A stretch of 64,000 bases of DNA from assembly GCA_963675135.1 (NCBI GenBank), contig OY776129.1, forward strand, positions 76,415,348-76,479,347. The letters run 5' to 3'. Positions 1 to 11,559 of this stretch are shown here, one piece after another. Below the pieces are notes generated by a model. The model ran no database searches and was not told the origin of the DNA. It saw nothing but the letters and a program-made list of their open reading frames with translations. Source of the stretch: Galeopsis tetrahit. Its lineage: Eukaryota; Streptophyta; Magnoliopsida; Lamiales; Lamiaceae. Every line of letters starts with the position of its first letter. Position 1 is the first letter of the stretch. The position numbers were made by a program, and so were the translations under genes.

Positions 1-593
1 AAAGTTCGTTGTGAATTGAGATAGACTATTTATAAACTCCCTCGGTGCCTCTGTTAACATTTTAGAAAATAGTTAAATTAGATTGAGACGAAATAAATGA
101 AAATATGAATCAATTAAAGATGAACAGGGAAAAAGTATATCTCAAATAAAAGATACAGTACTATTTTGCACTTCAAATTAAAATTTAAGATCATTTATTT
201 CAAATCCATGTACGGACTTCCTTAATTATTGGAGTATTAATTTGGGTATAAAACAAATTTATAATAGTAGTGCATTTATTTCTTGCAACAGTACTGTTGA
301 GTTATAATGTAACACGTCAGGGAGACGAATACGAGCTTTAGGATCTTTTTTTTTTTATAATTATTTTTTCTTTTCTTTCTGAATTGTTTAGATTGAAAAG
401 TGTAAATTATTATAATTAAAAAGTGTAACACAATTTTTTTATTAAAAAATGTAAGTCACTGTGATAGAAAAGTGCAAAACAATATTAATACAAAAAAAAG
501 TCAACTCGATCCGGAATTGAGTCAACACAAGACTTAATCGTGTTTTTGGGGTAATAATTAATTAACATTTTTTATTTATTTTGGCGTTTGAAG
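1..593 (+). other. Intron 1 and upstream of CER1-like copy A
   Basis: No exon 1 is visible here; the start expected from copies C and D (MATRPGLLTDWPWKHLG or close) is absent. Parts of 280-345 and 550-593 resemble intron 1 of copy C, including the string ATAATGTAACA. An AT-rich stretch at about 345-560 with repeated AAAAGTGTAA-like motifs is extra relative to copy C. Exon 1 therefore probably lies upstream of the window, but its complete loss cannot be excluded. Confidence 0.5.
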
Positions 594-2977
594 TATATGA
601 TCTTGGCTCCATGGGCGATCCACAGCATTTACTCGTTAGCAGCAGAAAGGAAAGCTGAAAGAGACTACCTAAACTTGTTTATGGTACCATTTCTACTCTC
701 AAGAGCTCTTCATAACCAAATTTGGATATCAATTTCTCGTCACAAAACAGCCAAAGGCAGCAACAGGATTGTGGATAGGAGCATTGAGTTTGAACAAGTT
801 GACAGAGAAAGCAACTGGTAATCATTTATATATATTTCCAAAAATAAATTAAGAAAATATATCGTATGATACTAAGTCCAAAAATGTGAATTGCTGCAGG
901 GACGATCAGATTCTGTTTAATGGGCTTTTGTTCTACATTTTCAATACCACATTGCCTGCTGCTTCTTTCCTGCCTATTTGGAGGACTGATGGCGTAATCA
1001 TGACGGCTTTGCTTCACGCGGGGCCAGTCGAGTATCTTTACTATTGGCTGCACAGAGCGCTGCACCACCATTATCTCTACACCAGATACCATTCTCACCA
1101 CCATTCCTCCATTGTCACACAGCCCATTTCATGTACTAATATTAAAATTAACTGCTTAATTTATTTTCTGGTATTAACTAATAATTCATGTGGGATGCAT
1201 TGCAGCTGTTACACATCCTTTTGCAGAGCATATTTCATATTTTACGCTCTTTGCAATTCCACTTCTGGGAACAGTCTTCACTGGAACTGCCTCCTTGGCA
1301 TCCCTCTTCGGATACATCACTTACATTGATTTCATGAACAACATGGGCCACTGCAACTTCGAGATCATTCCCAAATCCGCATTTTCCATCTTTCCTCCTC
1401 TCAAATACTTGATGTACACCCCCTCGTAAGTCCTTTTTCATTCATTCATATACAAAGTAATTTGATGTTGATGGTGACAAACAATCCATCATGCAGGTTT
1501 CACTCTCTGCATCATACTCAATTCCGGACCAATTACTCATTGTTCATGCCATTCTACGACTACATTCATGGTACAACCGACAAGTCGACTGATGCATTGC
1601 ACGAAACGTCACTCAAGAGGCCAGATGAAGTTCCTGATGTAGTACATTTGACACATCTAACAACACCAGATTCCTTGTTTCATCTCCAAGTTGGATTTGC
1701 CTCTTTTGCTGCACAGCCTCTTAACTGCTATTCAGAATGGTACATGTGGCCTATAACATGGTGTTCAGTCATCCTGAATTGCTTCTTTGGCCGCACATTT
1801 ATCGTAGAGAGGAATCTTTTTGAGAAACTCAAACTGCAATCTTGGGCAATCCCTCGATACACTATACAGGTATTAACTAAATCTATTCAATCTCCATATT
1901 TCTTTGATATAAAAAAGGTATAATTGGCACAACTGTTTACGTCTAGTATTCTCGAAAATGGAAGGGGCAAGCTATCAATGGCTTTATCAAAGAAGCCATA
2001 CTCGAGGCTGAAGCACAAGGTGTCAAGGTTCTAAGCCTAGGCCTCATGAACCAGGCAAGTTCCTTTAATTTTATTTACCTTAATTTGAATCTTGATTCAG
2101 ACCTAAGTTACAGTCGAATGAATTATTAGCTAGTATCAATTTTAAACTAGAATTTAATTTCCAGGATGAGGAAGGAAACAGAATTGGAGAAGTGATAATT
2201 GAAAGATATCCGAAGCTTAAGATGAAAATAGTGGATGGAAGTAGCTTGGCAATAGCCGTTGTCCTAAACAGCATTCCAAAAGGCACAACTCAAGTCCTAT
2301 TCAGAGGCGGACTCTCCAAAATAGCATTCGCAATCGTTTCAGGTTTGTGCAAGCAGGGTATTAAGGTTGCCACGTTTTACGAAAACGAGAAGCTTAGACT
2401 ATCTGCAACAACTCTTACTGAGGGTAATGTGTTCCTCTCTGAAGGTTACAGTCAGAAGGTATGCATGCATTACTTTACTAGTTCATATATAATATTAATA
2501 CTCCATGTCAGTCAGGTACTAAGAATATGCATTACATGCACTTTGCAGATATGGATAGTGGGAGATGGATTGTCGGAAGATGAACAGCTCAAGGCACCGA
2601 AGGGGACCTTATTCATTCCTTTCTCTCAGTTTCCGCCAAACAAACTCAGACGCGACGCCTTTTACCTTCCCACTCCCTCCATGCTAGCTCCTTCATCCCT
2701 CCAGAATCTGAATTCTTGTGAGGTACAACTAACTACTCCATGATTCTGATGCATACTTTTAGATTATAATAATTGGTAACTAATTATAGGAATTGTTTTG
2801 TAGAACTGGTTGCCAAGAAGGGTGATGAGTGCTTGGCGTGTGGGGGGAATATTGCATGCTTTAGAAGGATGGGGTGTGCATGAGTGCAGCGACGCCATTT
2901 TTCAAGTCAACAAAATCTGGGAAGCTGCTCTCAAACATGGATTTCGCCCCACAACAACAACTATTATTTCCAAATAA
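594..2977 (+). CDS. CER1-like: CER1-like aldehyde decarbonylase (copy A, exons 2-9; exon 1 outside window)
   Basis: Seen: exons at 594-817, 900-1132, 1206-1425, 1497-1869, 1947-2054, 2165-2458, 2549-2722 and 2804-2977 join in frame and end in TAA. With a 20-codon exon 1 the protein would be about 619 aa, the usual CER1 length. Exon 3 has the His motifs WLHRALHHH and YHSHHH, exon 5 starts FHSLHH (di-iron hydroxylase type), and exons 6-9 carry the WAX2 C-terminal domain ending near GWGVHECSD. Known: CER1, with CER3 and cytochrome b5, makes very-long-chain alkanes in the ER for cuticular wax. The intron after exon 6 starts with GC (CAG|GCAAGT). Exons 3-5 and part of exon 8 match copy D, whereas the rest matches copy C, so the gene is a mosaic. 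It may be functional if exon 1 and a promoter exist upstream. Confidence 0.88.
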
Positions 2978-4614
2978 TTCTGCACTAGTAATATGAATGT
3001 GTGCTACTTAAAGGGACATGGTATGATATGAATGTCTGCATCTGGAACATTAATTAATTATGTGTTTGTTTTGTGATTTAAGTATGGTGAAATTTAATTT
3101 TATATTATAAAATTTATACTGTGTTTATATAGAATTTATAGGTTTATAGATAAAATTTGTAAATATTTATTTGGTTGACATTTGTAGAATTTATATTTAC
3201 ATAATAACAGTTTAAAATCCTTCTAAAACAGATATATGGGCACCTTTGGTAGGCAAGATTAAGGGGTGATAAGGACTTTATCGGGGCTAATTTGACATTT
3301 GGTAGCTGTCGGTCAGGCCCAAGATATAGTCCAGGCCCGCCGCAACTCAATGATATATACAGTATGCGTTTTTAATCTGACTAAAATGGGCAGATAAATT
3401 ATCGCTGAGAAACTCCATTTCAGATTATTATGTAGAAAGACTAAAATGCCCTCCATATTTAATATCAACCCTAGCTCTCACTTCTCATTTTCATAAGTTT
3501 CTTTGCCAGGACCCTGCCTCTCCCAAAAGAGGCGATTTTTTTTCTTCGACATTTTCGCTCACGGGGAAAACGTTGAACAAGCGCTAATTTATTCGTTGGA
3601 GTAAACCAATGCAACATTAATAACAAGAGGAAGAACATCAATAAAAAGAGTCTCAACTCTATAGAGGAGTTTTCTATAAGATGTTATTTACTTTATGGGC
3701 AAAATCAAGATCCCTAGAAAGTGATTCTCGTGTTGGCTATCAAACACAGTCGCGGAACTAGAACCAACCTCTAAGTGGTTCTTTAAGGATTTCTATGTCT
3801 GCAGATTTAGCAGAAAAGATAGTGGTATTTGATTGTGAATCTGAGGCAGATTTAGAGTAAAAATAATGATTTTTTATTGTGAATTTCAAGATTGTGCGGT
3901 GCGTTTGTTGGTAGCAAACTGTATTCCCGATCGATCCGTACCTAGTGGTTTTAAATTGAGAGCACACCAGCAACAATGGCATCGCTGGTAAAAAGATTGA
4001 AGACGGCAATAAAAATTCAGGAAAAGACTTTTGGAGATTTTTTATGAGATACATCAATTGATATTGTTAATTTTTTTTTTCCCGATTTACCAAGTGATTT
4101 CTATATATGCTGCCGGTGTATTCTTTTTTTCACCTTCAGATGTAGGAGAATAATTGATTTTAAAAACTTATTAACATTGGAATTTGTATTTTCAGGTCTT
4201 TGAACCCTGCACCTGAGATCAACAAGAAGAATGTATTTGATGATTTGCTTGTGATGGAATCCGTAGCAAAAAGAAGCAGCACCTTCAGAAGTTGTTTGTG
4301 ATTGGCTTTTTTTTAATGAAATGCTTGTTGCGGAAACTTGCAGCAAAAAGAAACAGCAGCTTGAACTTTGGGGGGAGTGAAAGAATTTGCAATGGATTAG
4401 GACAATTTTGGTATAATGAGTTTTTATTGAGGATAAAAGGGTAAAATTCTATAGAGTTGAGCATTGTAATCACACCTTTAATGTGTGTACACCAAATAAC
4501 TTACTAATGTTTTGTCCGCGACTAAAGCCCATATAATTTATATCTGCCATAAAACTAAAATTATGTATCTTTGGGCCATAAGATATTATTAAAAAAGCAT
4601 AAGGAATACCCTCA
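2978..4614. other. Intergenic AT-rich region, possible degenerate TIR element
   Basis: No gene is supported. From about 3239 the motif GGCACCTTTGGTAGGC, followed by GATTAAGGGGTGATAAGG, resembles the left end of the TIR element at 4615. A loosely complementary CACCAAATAAC lies near 4490. This could be an old PIF/Harbinger-like element, but the match is weak and no clear target duplication was found. Confidence 0.25.
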
Positions 4615-5111
4615 GGGCCTGTTTGGTGTCTTAGATTAGGGTAGATTAGGCAAGATTAGGCCTTTAATCTGGGCTAATCTTGCGTTTGGTTTGTAAGAGT
4701 TTGGCCCGTGTTTTTGGGCCAAGCCCGCTTGTTCTACCCCCAAGCCCGCGTTGCTAATCTTTTCAAAACACCTAAGATTAGGAAAGATAGCAAAAACACG
4801 GAGGCCATACTTTGGCCTTTTGACAAAAATACCCCTTGTGTATTTAAAACAGCAATTCACTCTTTTCATTCATTTTTCACACAATTTTTCTTGCCTCGCT
4901 CTTCGACGATTTTCGGCGATTTTAGGGTTTGTTCTTCTCTTTGGCGATTCGGACCAGTCATCTCTCTTCCTCCCTCTCTCTCTCACTCTCACGATATTTA
5001 GCAAACAACCGTATTCATTTTTCACTCTTTCCGGCGATTTGGCGATTCAATAGGCTAAGGGGGTCACGGCGGTGGCGATTCGAGATCTGTTTCTGGGTCA
5101 AACTTCAACCG

Positions 5112-6205
5112 ATGTGCGTGACGATGCCTTGTGTTTTTCAGGTTTGTGCGTGTGACAGCGGCGACAAGGAAGACAACGTTTCATCAAGAATTGGAAGTAG
5201 TTCCACTGATGATGACTCGGACTCCGATTCTGAGGATGACATCGATCTGGTAATACAATTTGCTTGAATGATTTAGAGTCTGTCCTTTTCAGCTTAAATG
5301 ATCCCTTCTCATTTTTCGCTTTTAAATCTTTGTAGCAGAGCTATTCAAGGACTGATACATCGGCTTTCGAAGCCAGGAATGGGAAGGATATTCAAGGTAT
5401 TCCATGGGAAAGGCTTAATTTTACAAGAGAGGAGTACCGTGAATCCCGATTGAAACAGTACAAGAATTACGAATGTCTCCCTCGCACTTGTGGAGATCTC
5501 GACAAGGTATCGAATCTTCCTCTTGTGTCATCTTTCTGTTTCTATTTGCGTTTTAGTCTATGTTAGGGGTTTAGAGTTCTAAGTTGTCTTGAAGCATCCG
5601 ACGTTGACCAATTGGTCTATGGCCGTTGGTCGAATCATTTAATTGATTGCTTCCCCAAACATAAATTTATTTATCATTTGTGGCAATCAGGTGTTTTTTT
5701 AATAGTATGTGTCGAGTCACTCGAGCATGCTTTTGATCGTTTATACACTATTTAATTGAAGAAAATTGGACTATAATCCCTGATGTGTTTCATGTTTTAA
5801 AAGATTAAATTTGAGTTCCTATGCTGTTTGCATCACCTTGCATTTGAGATGGTTAAAGATGTATGGTGATACTTAGCAGGAGGAAGGTAATCAAAGTGAG
5901 TAAAAATTGCTATGTTATTGATGTATACGAGAAAAGAACTGTGGAACCTGGAGCATGTTTGATTGGGATCACATGCATAGTCTAATAACCATTTCTTTGG
6001 AATATTTGGGGTCTTTCGTGGTATTTTTTTCTTTGAAAATTATATTCTGTCCTGTAATTCAACATTTTTTCCTATTTTACTCTTTTTGATTGTGTTTCTA
6101 TGATCTTGTGTGTATCTTCATAGGAGTGCAAAGAAGTGGAGAAAGGCCACAACTTCTATGATTTCCAGTTCAATACAAGGCTTGTGAAATCCACAATCGT
6201 ACATG
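5112..6205 (+). pseudogene. Truncated copy of a WD40-repeat (C2A9.03-like) protein gene inside a transposon
   Basis: Three exon-like segments have correct splice borders: 5112-5249 (acidic Ser/Asp tract, ending DSEDDIDL), 5336-5506 (contains ARNGKDIQGIPWERLNFTRE and RLKQYKNYE) and 6124 to about 6205 (ECKEVEKGHNFYDFQFNTR, then KSTIVH). These match the N-terminal region of the plant WD repeat-containing protein annotated as C2A9.03-like, as I recall the family. The WD40 propeller is missing: after KSTIVH the frame runs into LINE sequence. The preceding 4860-5110 looks like a 5' UTR. The functional parent gene must be elsewhere. The fragment is unlikely to encode a working protein, although a chimeric transcript is possible. 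Confidence 0.7.
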
Positions 6206-7164
6206 AGTGGTTAGGTGAGGGAGAGGAATGTTTGAGTGATAGGTTTCCGAATCTGTATAATTGCAGCTCACAAAAGGATGCAAAGATATGTGAGATGGGA
6301 AGGTGGGAGGTGAATGAGTGGGAATGGAGTTTGTTGTGGACAAAAGAATTAGAAGATAGGGATTTAAACTCTCTTAACCTTTTGAGATTGCTTCTTAGCA
6401 GGCACAAGATGAAGAATGGACAGGAGGATATTTGGAATTGGGACCTGGCACCGTTCGGGATTTATTCGGCAAAGAAGGCTTACAACAAAATTAAACTGGA
6501 GTCATCGATCGAGCCGAGGACAGAGGAGGTGGGAGCTGAATTCGCAGCACTATGGGGCTGCTTGGCGCCGAGAAGGACAAAGACTATTGTGTGGAAGGCG
6601 TTGAGAGGTAGGCTAGCGACAGCCGACAATTTGAAGAAGCGGGGCATTCCATTATCCGAGGACGAAGTGAAGTGCAAACTGTGCAACGAAGTGGAAGAAA
6701 GTAATACACATTTGATCCTCAATTGTAAGTTCTCGTGTGAAATCTGGTGGGAGTTTTATAGATGGTTAAAGGTACAAACTGTGCCTCTTAACTCCATTGT
6801 TGCCCACTTTTTACAACATGGGGAGCTCTTCGGAAACAACAAAAAATTAAAAAAAACAGCAGCTAGCTTGTGGGTAGCTGTAGCAGCAGAAATATGGAGA
6901 TGCAGAAATAATGTGCATTTCTCAGGGGAGAGACCGAATGTGACGAAGGCGATAGAGAACATAAAAATTAGCTTGTGGACATGGCTGGGAGGAGAGAAAC
7001 TAATATCACCGAACTCATCGATTTCAGTTTGGTGTTGTGATCCATTTATATGTATGATTGAGTAAAGCTACTCAAAAATCTGTAGAAACTATAGTGTAAC
7101 ATTACGGGTTGAGTACCCTTGTACTCGTATATAATATAATTTTCCTGTTTCAAAAAAAATATAT
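6206..7164 (+). mobile_element. 5'-truncated LINE (L1-type) 3' end
   Basis: The frame continuing to 7065 encodes the end of a plant LINE ORF2, with the zf-RVT pattern C-x2-C-x8-H-x4-C (CKLC at 6672, then H and C) and the downstream conserved Trp-rich segment (CEIWWEF; EIWRCRNN). The 3' end has the typical GGGTTGAGTACCCTTGTACT followed by an A-rich tail near 7150-7163. The reverse transcriptase core is missing, so this is a dead-on-arrival insertion. It is fused in frame to the captured WD40 fragment. No clear target duplication was found. Confidence 0.8.
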
Positions 7165-7620
7165 ATTTTTGTTTCACAATTTATGTATTTTTCTTTTTCT
7201 TGGAGGTGTAGGTCTTCTCCCCTGTTTTTGTTTCTGTATTTTTCTTTTTCTTGGAGGCTAGGGAGAAATGTGTGAATGGTTTATTTTTAGATAAACGTCG
7301 ACGACGCCCAACTTTCCGATTTTCACCTTGTGGCCGTTGAAGAAGGTCACCGTCGACTTTATCACCTTTGTGGCCTATACAAATGGACATATTTTCTAAT
7401 TTTTTTGATGTTAGTGTTTGGGGGGTATAGTTGTTACTTTGCAAATATTAAGAGGACAAAATGGTAAATCACTCATAAACTTTAAATTATAACACACCTC
7501 TTATCTAACACACCAAACACTAAATTAGATTTTTAAAAAATCACTATCTTACCTAATCTATCTAAAATTCCCTATCTTACATCTATTTTATCTAAACAAT
7601 CTTTTGCACCAAACGGGGCC
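7165..7620. other. Right arm of the TIR element
   Basis: This non-coding right arm holds a near-direct duplication around TTTCTTTTTCTTGGAGG (about 7188-7210 and 7240-7260). It ends in the AGATTAGG-type subterminal motifs and the TIR. No gene is seen. Confidence 0.5.
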
Positions 7621-7689
7621 TCAAGAAAGAAAGTACAGAGAAGGTAGAATTAACAGTAGCTAAAAAAAAATACAAAGCAACAGGTTATT

Positions 7690-8750
7690 TGCTGAGCTAA
7701 TTATCTCCCAAGCATTTGGATGGTTCTGCTAGCCAGTCTTTGAAGGAGAAGGTACTACATAGAGGATATTTCACAGCAAACCAACTCCAGAGCCTCGCTT
7801 TCAATTCTTCCATGAACTTTGGTATAGATAGCGTCTCGTTCCTAAATATGACAGCGCTTCTCCATTTTCAAATCAACCATACCACTCCTAGTAAAAAACA
7901 TATAGCCTTTTTCTTCCCATTTTTTCGTCTAATAAAATTATTGAAGCTATGCAGATTTTTCAGGGTGTCGGAGTGTAGTACTTAGACTTTATTAGCAGCC
8001 AAGCTAAGCAATTCATCCATATTTTATGAGAGTAGGAACACTCAAAGAAAATATGCTTTTCAGTTTCCTCATGAGCTTTACAAAAGACGCACCTTGTCTC
8101 ATCATTTGTCGTGAGAATATTTTTCATCGGCGGAGGTTGGACCTAGTTGGGAGCCAACCCCATAAGAGGCTCCAAGCATGAGCGATGACTTTCAACGGAG
8201 CTATATTTTTCTAGATCGATTTGAAGCCGCAGACCGTTTTGTCATCCACCTGCGTCCCATCATCTCGGTTGTGAATAAGGGAGTAGGTTGATGTTAGTTT
8301 CCACTTCCATCAGTCTTCGATGCCTTGTTTGAGCTAGGACCTGTTCAACACATTTAAAAGAGTATTGAAAGATACGGAGTAATAAATCTCTATCTAATAG
8401 GGTCTTCTCCATCTCCATACCCAACTCCATTCCCCTTCCTCCTATGATCCCATTTCCCCACTTTTCTACCCTTGTCTAAATTGATTTTAAATAGTCTGTT
8501 GAAGTTGTCTTTAAGAGCTCCCTCCCCTGTCCAGTTCTCCTACTAGAAGAATGAGTTACTCCCCACCACAATGACACCTTCCCATTACTACCTGTAGGCA
8601 GTTTACCAAAACCCTTTCCCCAATTATTCCCGTATTTAGAAATTAACACTCGAGTCCAAAGACTATGCTTTTCATTCAAGAATCTCCACCCCCATTTTTC
8701 CAACAATGTTTTATTGAAAATCTCTAGATTTCTCACCCCCAGCCCTCCCA
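7690..8750 (-). mobile_element. Degenerate LINE remnant, reverse strand
   Basis: On the minus strand, 8750 to 8476 reads LGGLGVRNLEIFNKTLL and then a Trp-rich WGWRFLNEKHSLWTRVL stretch, the region downstream of the reverse transcriptase in plant L1 LINEs. Near 8040-8120 a different frame encodes the zinc knuckle CVFCKAHEETEKHIFFEC. Several frameshifts separate them. The fragment lies just outside the TIR element and abuts a truncated Mutator-like element at 8751. Confidence 0.75.
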
Positions 8751-9193
8751 GATTTGTTAAGTATACTCCCCCTCTCCATTTATTAATTTAATATTCATGT
8801 AAAATACTAAATTTATACTTTTAGTAAAAGTAAAATTTATCAAAGATAAATACACTCCCCCTAACTCTAACCCTAGGAAAAGTTGCCGCCGCCCCCAATC
8901 AGTAATTAAAAAGGATTTTTTTAATAGAAATCTTAAAAAAATACATTTTTTCGATAAAAATGATCGACGCTGATTTATCGACCATATAATATATTTTCGA
9001 CTATAGTTTGTTGACGAAAAACACCATCGTCAACAACATTTTTTCGAAAAAAAAAAAACAGATTTTTCGACAAGAGATTGTCGACCATAAACATGGTGGT
9101 CGACAACCATAATGTCTATTTTCGACAATCTCATATCAAAAAAAAAAAAATACATACCTCCATCTCCATGGCCGACGAGAAGGCAGCGGTGTG
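8751..9193. mobile_element. Truncated left part of a Mutator-like non-autonomous element
   Basis: It begins inside the TIR (TTTGTTAAGTATACTCCCCC) and has the family layout: AT-rich ATATTCATGTAAAATACT, an AACCCTA tract, a GCCGCCGCCCCC block, then TCGAC-containing inverted repeats at 8950-9130. The outermost TIR bases are missing next to the LINE. The likely right half is at 30173-30510, separated by the hAT and gypsy insertions. Confidence 0.6.
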
Positions 9194-9695
9194 AGGGGGG
9201 CCGGACCCAGGATATTGAAATTGGGGGTACGATCAACAAATAATTTACAAAAAGTTGTAAATAATATTAAAGTGCATAAAATCAAATAAAACGTGTAAAT
9301 AAATAAAAGATTGTATAGATTTCAAATAAAATTACAAATTACAACTTAGTTAAATGAGTTACCTATATTTTTTTGAAACTATGACATTATCATCAGGAAT
9401 TTGTAATTGATGATCTATTAAAAACACTTAAATTATCTAATTTTGTTACATTATTTTCTTGAATTTAGAGAAAAGTAAATAGCACTAACATTAATAACCT
9501 TGAAATAATTTTTCCATTTAAAATATATACTCCTTCATTATTTATTTTATCTATTATTCACATTAATTATTTTAAGAAATAATTACTCTTATTTTTATGT
9601 AGTATTTATTTAAAATAAACACTTGCATGCTATTAATGGAGTTGATTACAAATAATCATAATTCTCTCCATTCTACAATAACTTTCATATGAAGG

Positions 9696-10277
9696 TAGGG
9701 GTGGCTAAATATACCGAAATTTCGGTATACCGAGCTTTTCGTACCGAAAAAATATAGAAATTATCAAAATTTCGGTATACCGAAATTTTCAGTACGGTAA
9801 CGGTATGAAAAATGATCATACCGCGGTATTTCTGTATACCGAAAAATTTTCGGTATTCGGTATGAAACGGTATATCGATATACCGAAATATCAAAACCTT
9901 AATAAAATAATAATTTTATATTATTTTTAAATTAAAATAACTTTAATTATTAAAACTTAAATAAAATAAACCTTAAATAATTAATTTCGGTATAAAATAA
10001 TGCTTCAATATTTTCGGTATGAATTGGTATACCGATATTTCGATATGAAATGATGGTTCAATATTTTCGATATGAATCGGTATACCAATATGGTACGGTA
10101 CACCGATATACCGTACCGAAAATTCGGTATACCGAAATTACGGTACGGTATCGGTATGATTTTTTACATACCGAAAATTTCAGTACAGTAACGGTATGGA
10201 TTTTTTCAATATCGAAATTTTCGGTATGATAACGGTATGGTTCATTATGGTCGGTATACCGTACCGAACCACCCCTA
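9696..10277. mobile_element. hAT-like MITE with GGTATACCGAAA-repeat interior
   Basis: Inverted ends TAGGGGTGG at 9696 and CCACCCCTA at 10277 are flanked by an 8-bp duplication with one mismatch (TATGAAGG at 9688, TATGTAGG at 10278). The interior is an unusual mosaic of direct and inverted copies of GGTATACCGAAAT-like words with AT-rich spacers. There is no coding capacity. Confidence 0.7.
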
Positions 10278-10409
10278 TATGTAGGTGAACACACATATTA
10301 AAAAAATTAATAATAAGTGAGTTTTGAGAGGTATTTTGTATACTTTTACGTATAAAGTTAAAAAATGTGTTGATTTGTGTATATGTGTGAGATAAAAAAA
10401 TAATGATAT

Positions 10410-11177
10410 TGTTGTACGTGCTTTCGTCGGGTTGACTCGCATGTGGACTATTTGTTAGCACGAGACAAACATGTATTATGATCGGGGGTTTATTACGTGT
10501 TTAAGGAGTATTTATGATGATCTTGATGATCTTAAAGAAGAACAAAGCAAGAAGGATCAAGAACAATGATATAGCTTCTTGGAGAAGCTAAAAGCTTGAG
10601 AGCTTTGAGAGTGTTTATTGCTTTGGGTTGGGAGTGATTTGTAGGAATGGTGTAACTTATGGTACAAATGACCCCTTTTAGGCATTATATAGTGGTTTCT
10701 GGGGGCTGCCCGCCCTTTACACGTGGCACACCCTCATTGGACCAGTCTTCTGCCCGAAAAGGTGATTTGATGGCGCATTTAATGGTAAACCGCCTCTGGT
10801 GCTCGTCCTCGCCGAGATGCCGAGGAGCTGGGCCACGGTGGTCGCCGGAGGACCTGATCATCTAGGAAGGTGGTCGCCCAAACCTTCGAGGTGTGTGGTC
10901 GCCACGCTTCATGCTGTCTCCCAAGGCTTCAACACTTAGACTTTCTCTAGCTACAATAGGTGCGTGCTCGCCACACATTTGGGCGAGCAGCTAACTAAAA
11001 CATGTGCTCGCCAACATCTTTGAACGAGCACTTAAACATATTAAATACATTTATTCTATTACATTTTCTTGGTCTTGTTGACTAGTACTCGCACGACTTT
11101 GTTGACTAGTCCTCGCCACGTAAGCTGGTGACTAGGATTGACTTGTCAAAGATTGACTTCTTTGACTAGGTATAACA
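10410..11177 (-). repeat. 3' LTR of the Tat element
   Basis: This 768-bp LTR is nearly identical to the one at 28952-29706. The main difference is about 13 extra bases near 10965-10980. TG...CA termini are present. Confidence 0.92.
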
Positions 11178-11551
11178 TTTGCCCCCTGGTCGCCTTTCTT
11201 CGTAATTGTAGAATGGTAAGGCGAGCAGTCTGATCGTCTTCTTGGAAGGTGAAAATTGTTTTCGACAACACAATCAAATTTGAGATCTTGATGACGTGAG
11301 ATGGAGGCGGTTGCCTCGTTTCCAGTACCGAGCACGACTTTTGAGGCACCTTTTATTAAATGCAGATCTGACACGTGCCGGGCGCGTGGTCGGCGCCCGA
11401 AATTTGAATTATGCGCGTAGGGCGCGTGCCGACCTCAAAGGTCGCGCGTGAGCTCACTCTCCGAACTCGAATTCGGAAATGACCCCAAATTTTTGGGAAA
11501 ATTGCGTTTTTGACCCCATTTTTTGCAAATTGATCCCTGAACACTCTTGCC

Positions 11552-11559
11552 TATAAATA
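11552..11559 (+). promoter_or_regulatory. TATA box of the antisense ORF promoter
   Basis: TATAAATA lies about 170 bp upstream of the ATG of the plus-strand antisense ORF, inside the element between the 3' LTR and that ORF, and is followed by a C/T-rich leader. Spacing and sequence fit a plant core promoter. It would drive transcription opposite to gag-pol. Confidence 0.5.

Larger units (their letters stand above)
4615..7620. mobile_element. TIR DNA transposon carrying a captured host-gene fragment
   Basis: The ends are inverted repeats: GGGCCTGTTTGGTG at 4615 and, on the other strand at 7620, GGCCCCGTTTGGTG. Subterminal AGATTAGG-type motifs are also mirrored (4630-4665 and 7520-7600). A 3-bp duplication TCA flanks the element (4612-4614 and 7621-7623), which suggests the PIF/Harbinger (Tourist-like) group. 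No transposase is present. The 3.0 kb cargo is a 5'-UTR-like stretch plus three exons of a WD40-type gene, followed by a LINE fragment. Capture of a host gene by a non-autonomous TIR element is the simplest reading. Confidence 0.65.
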
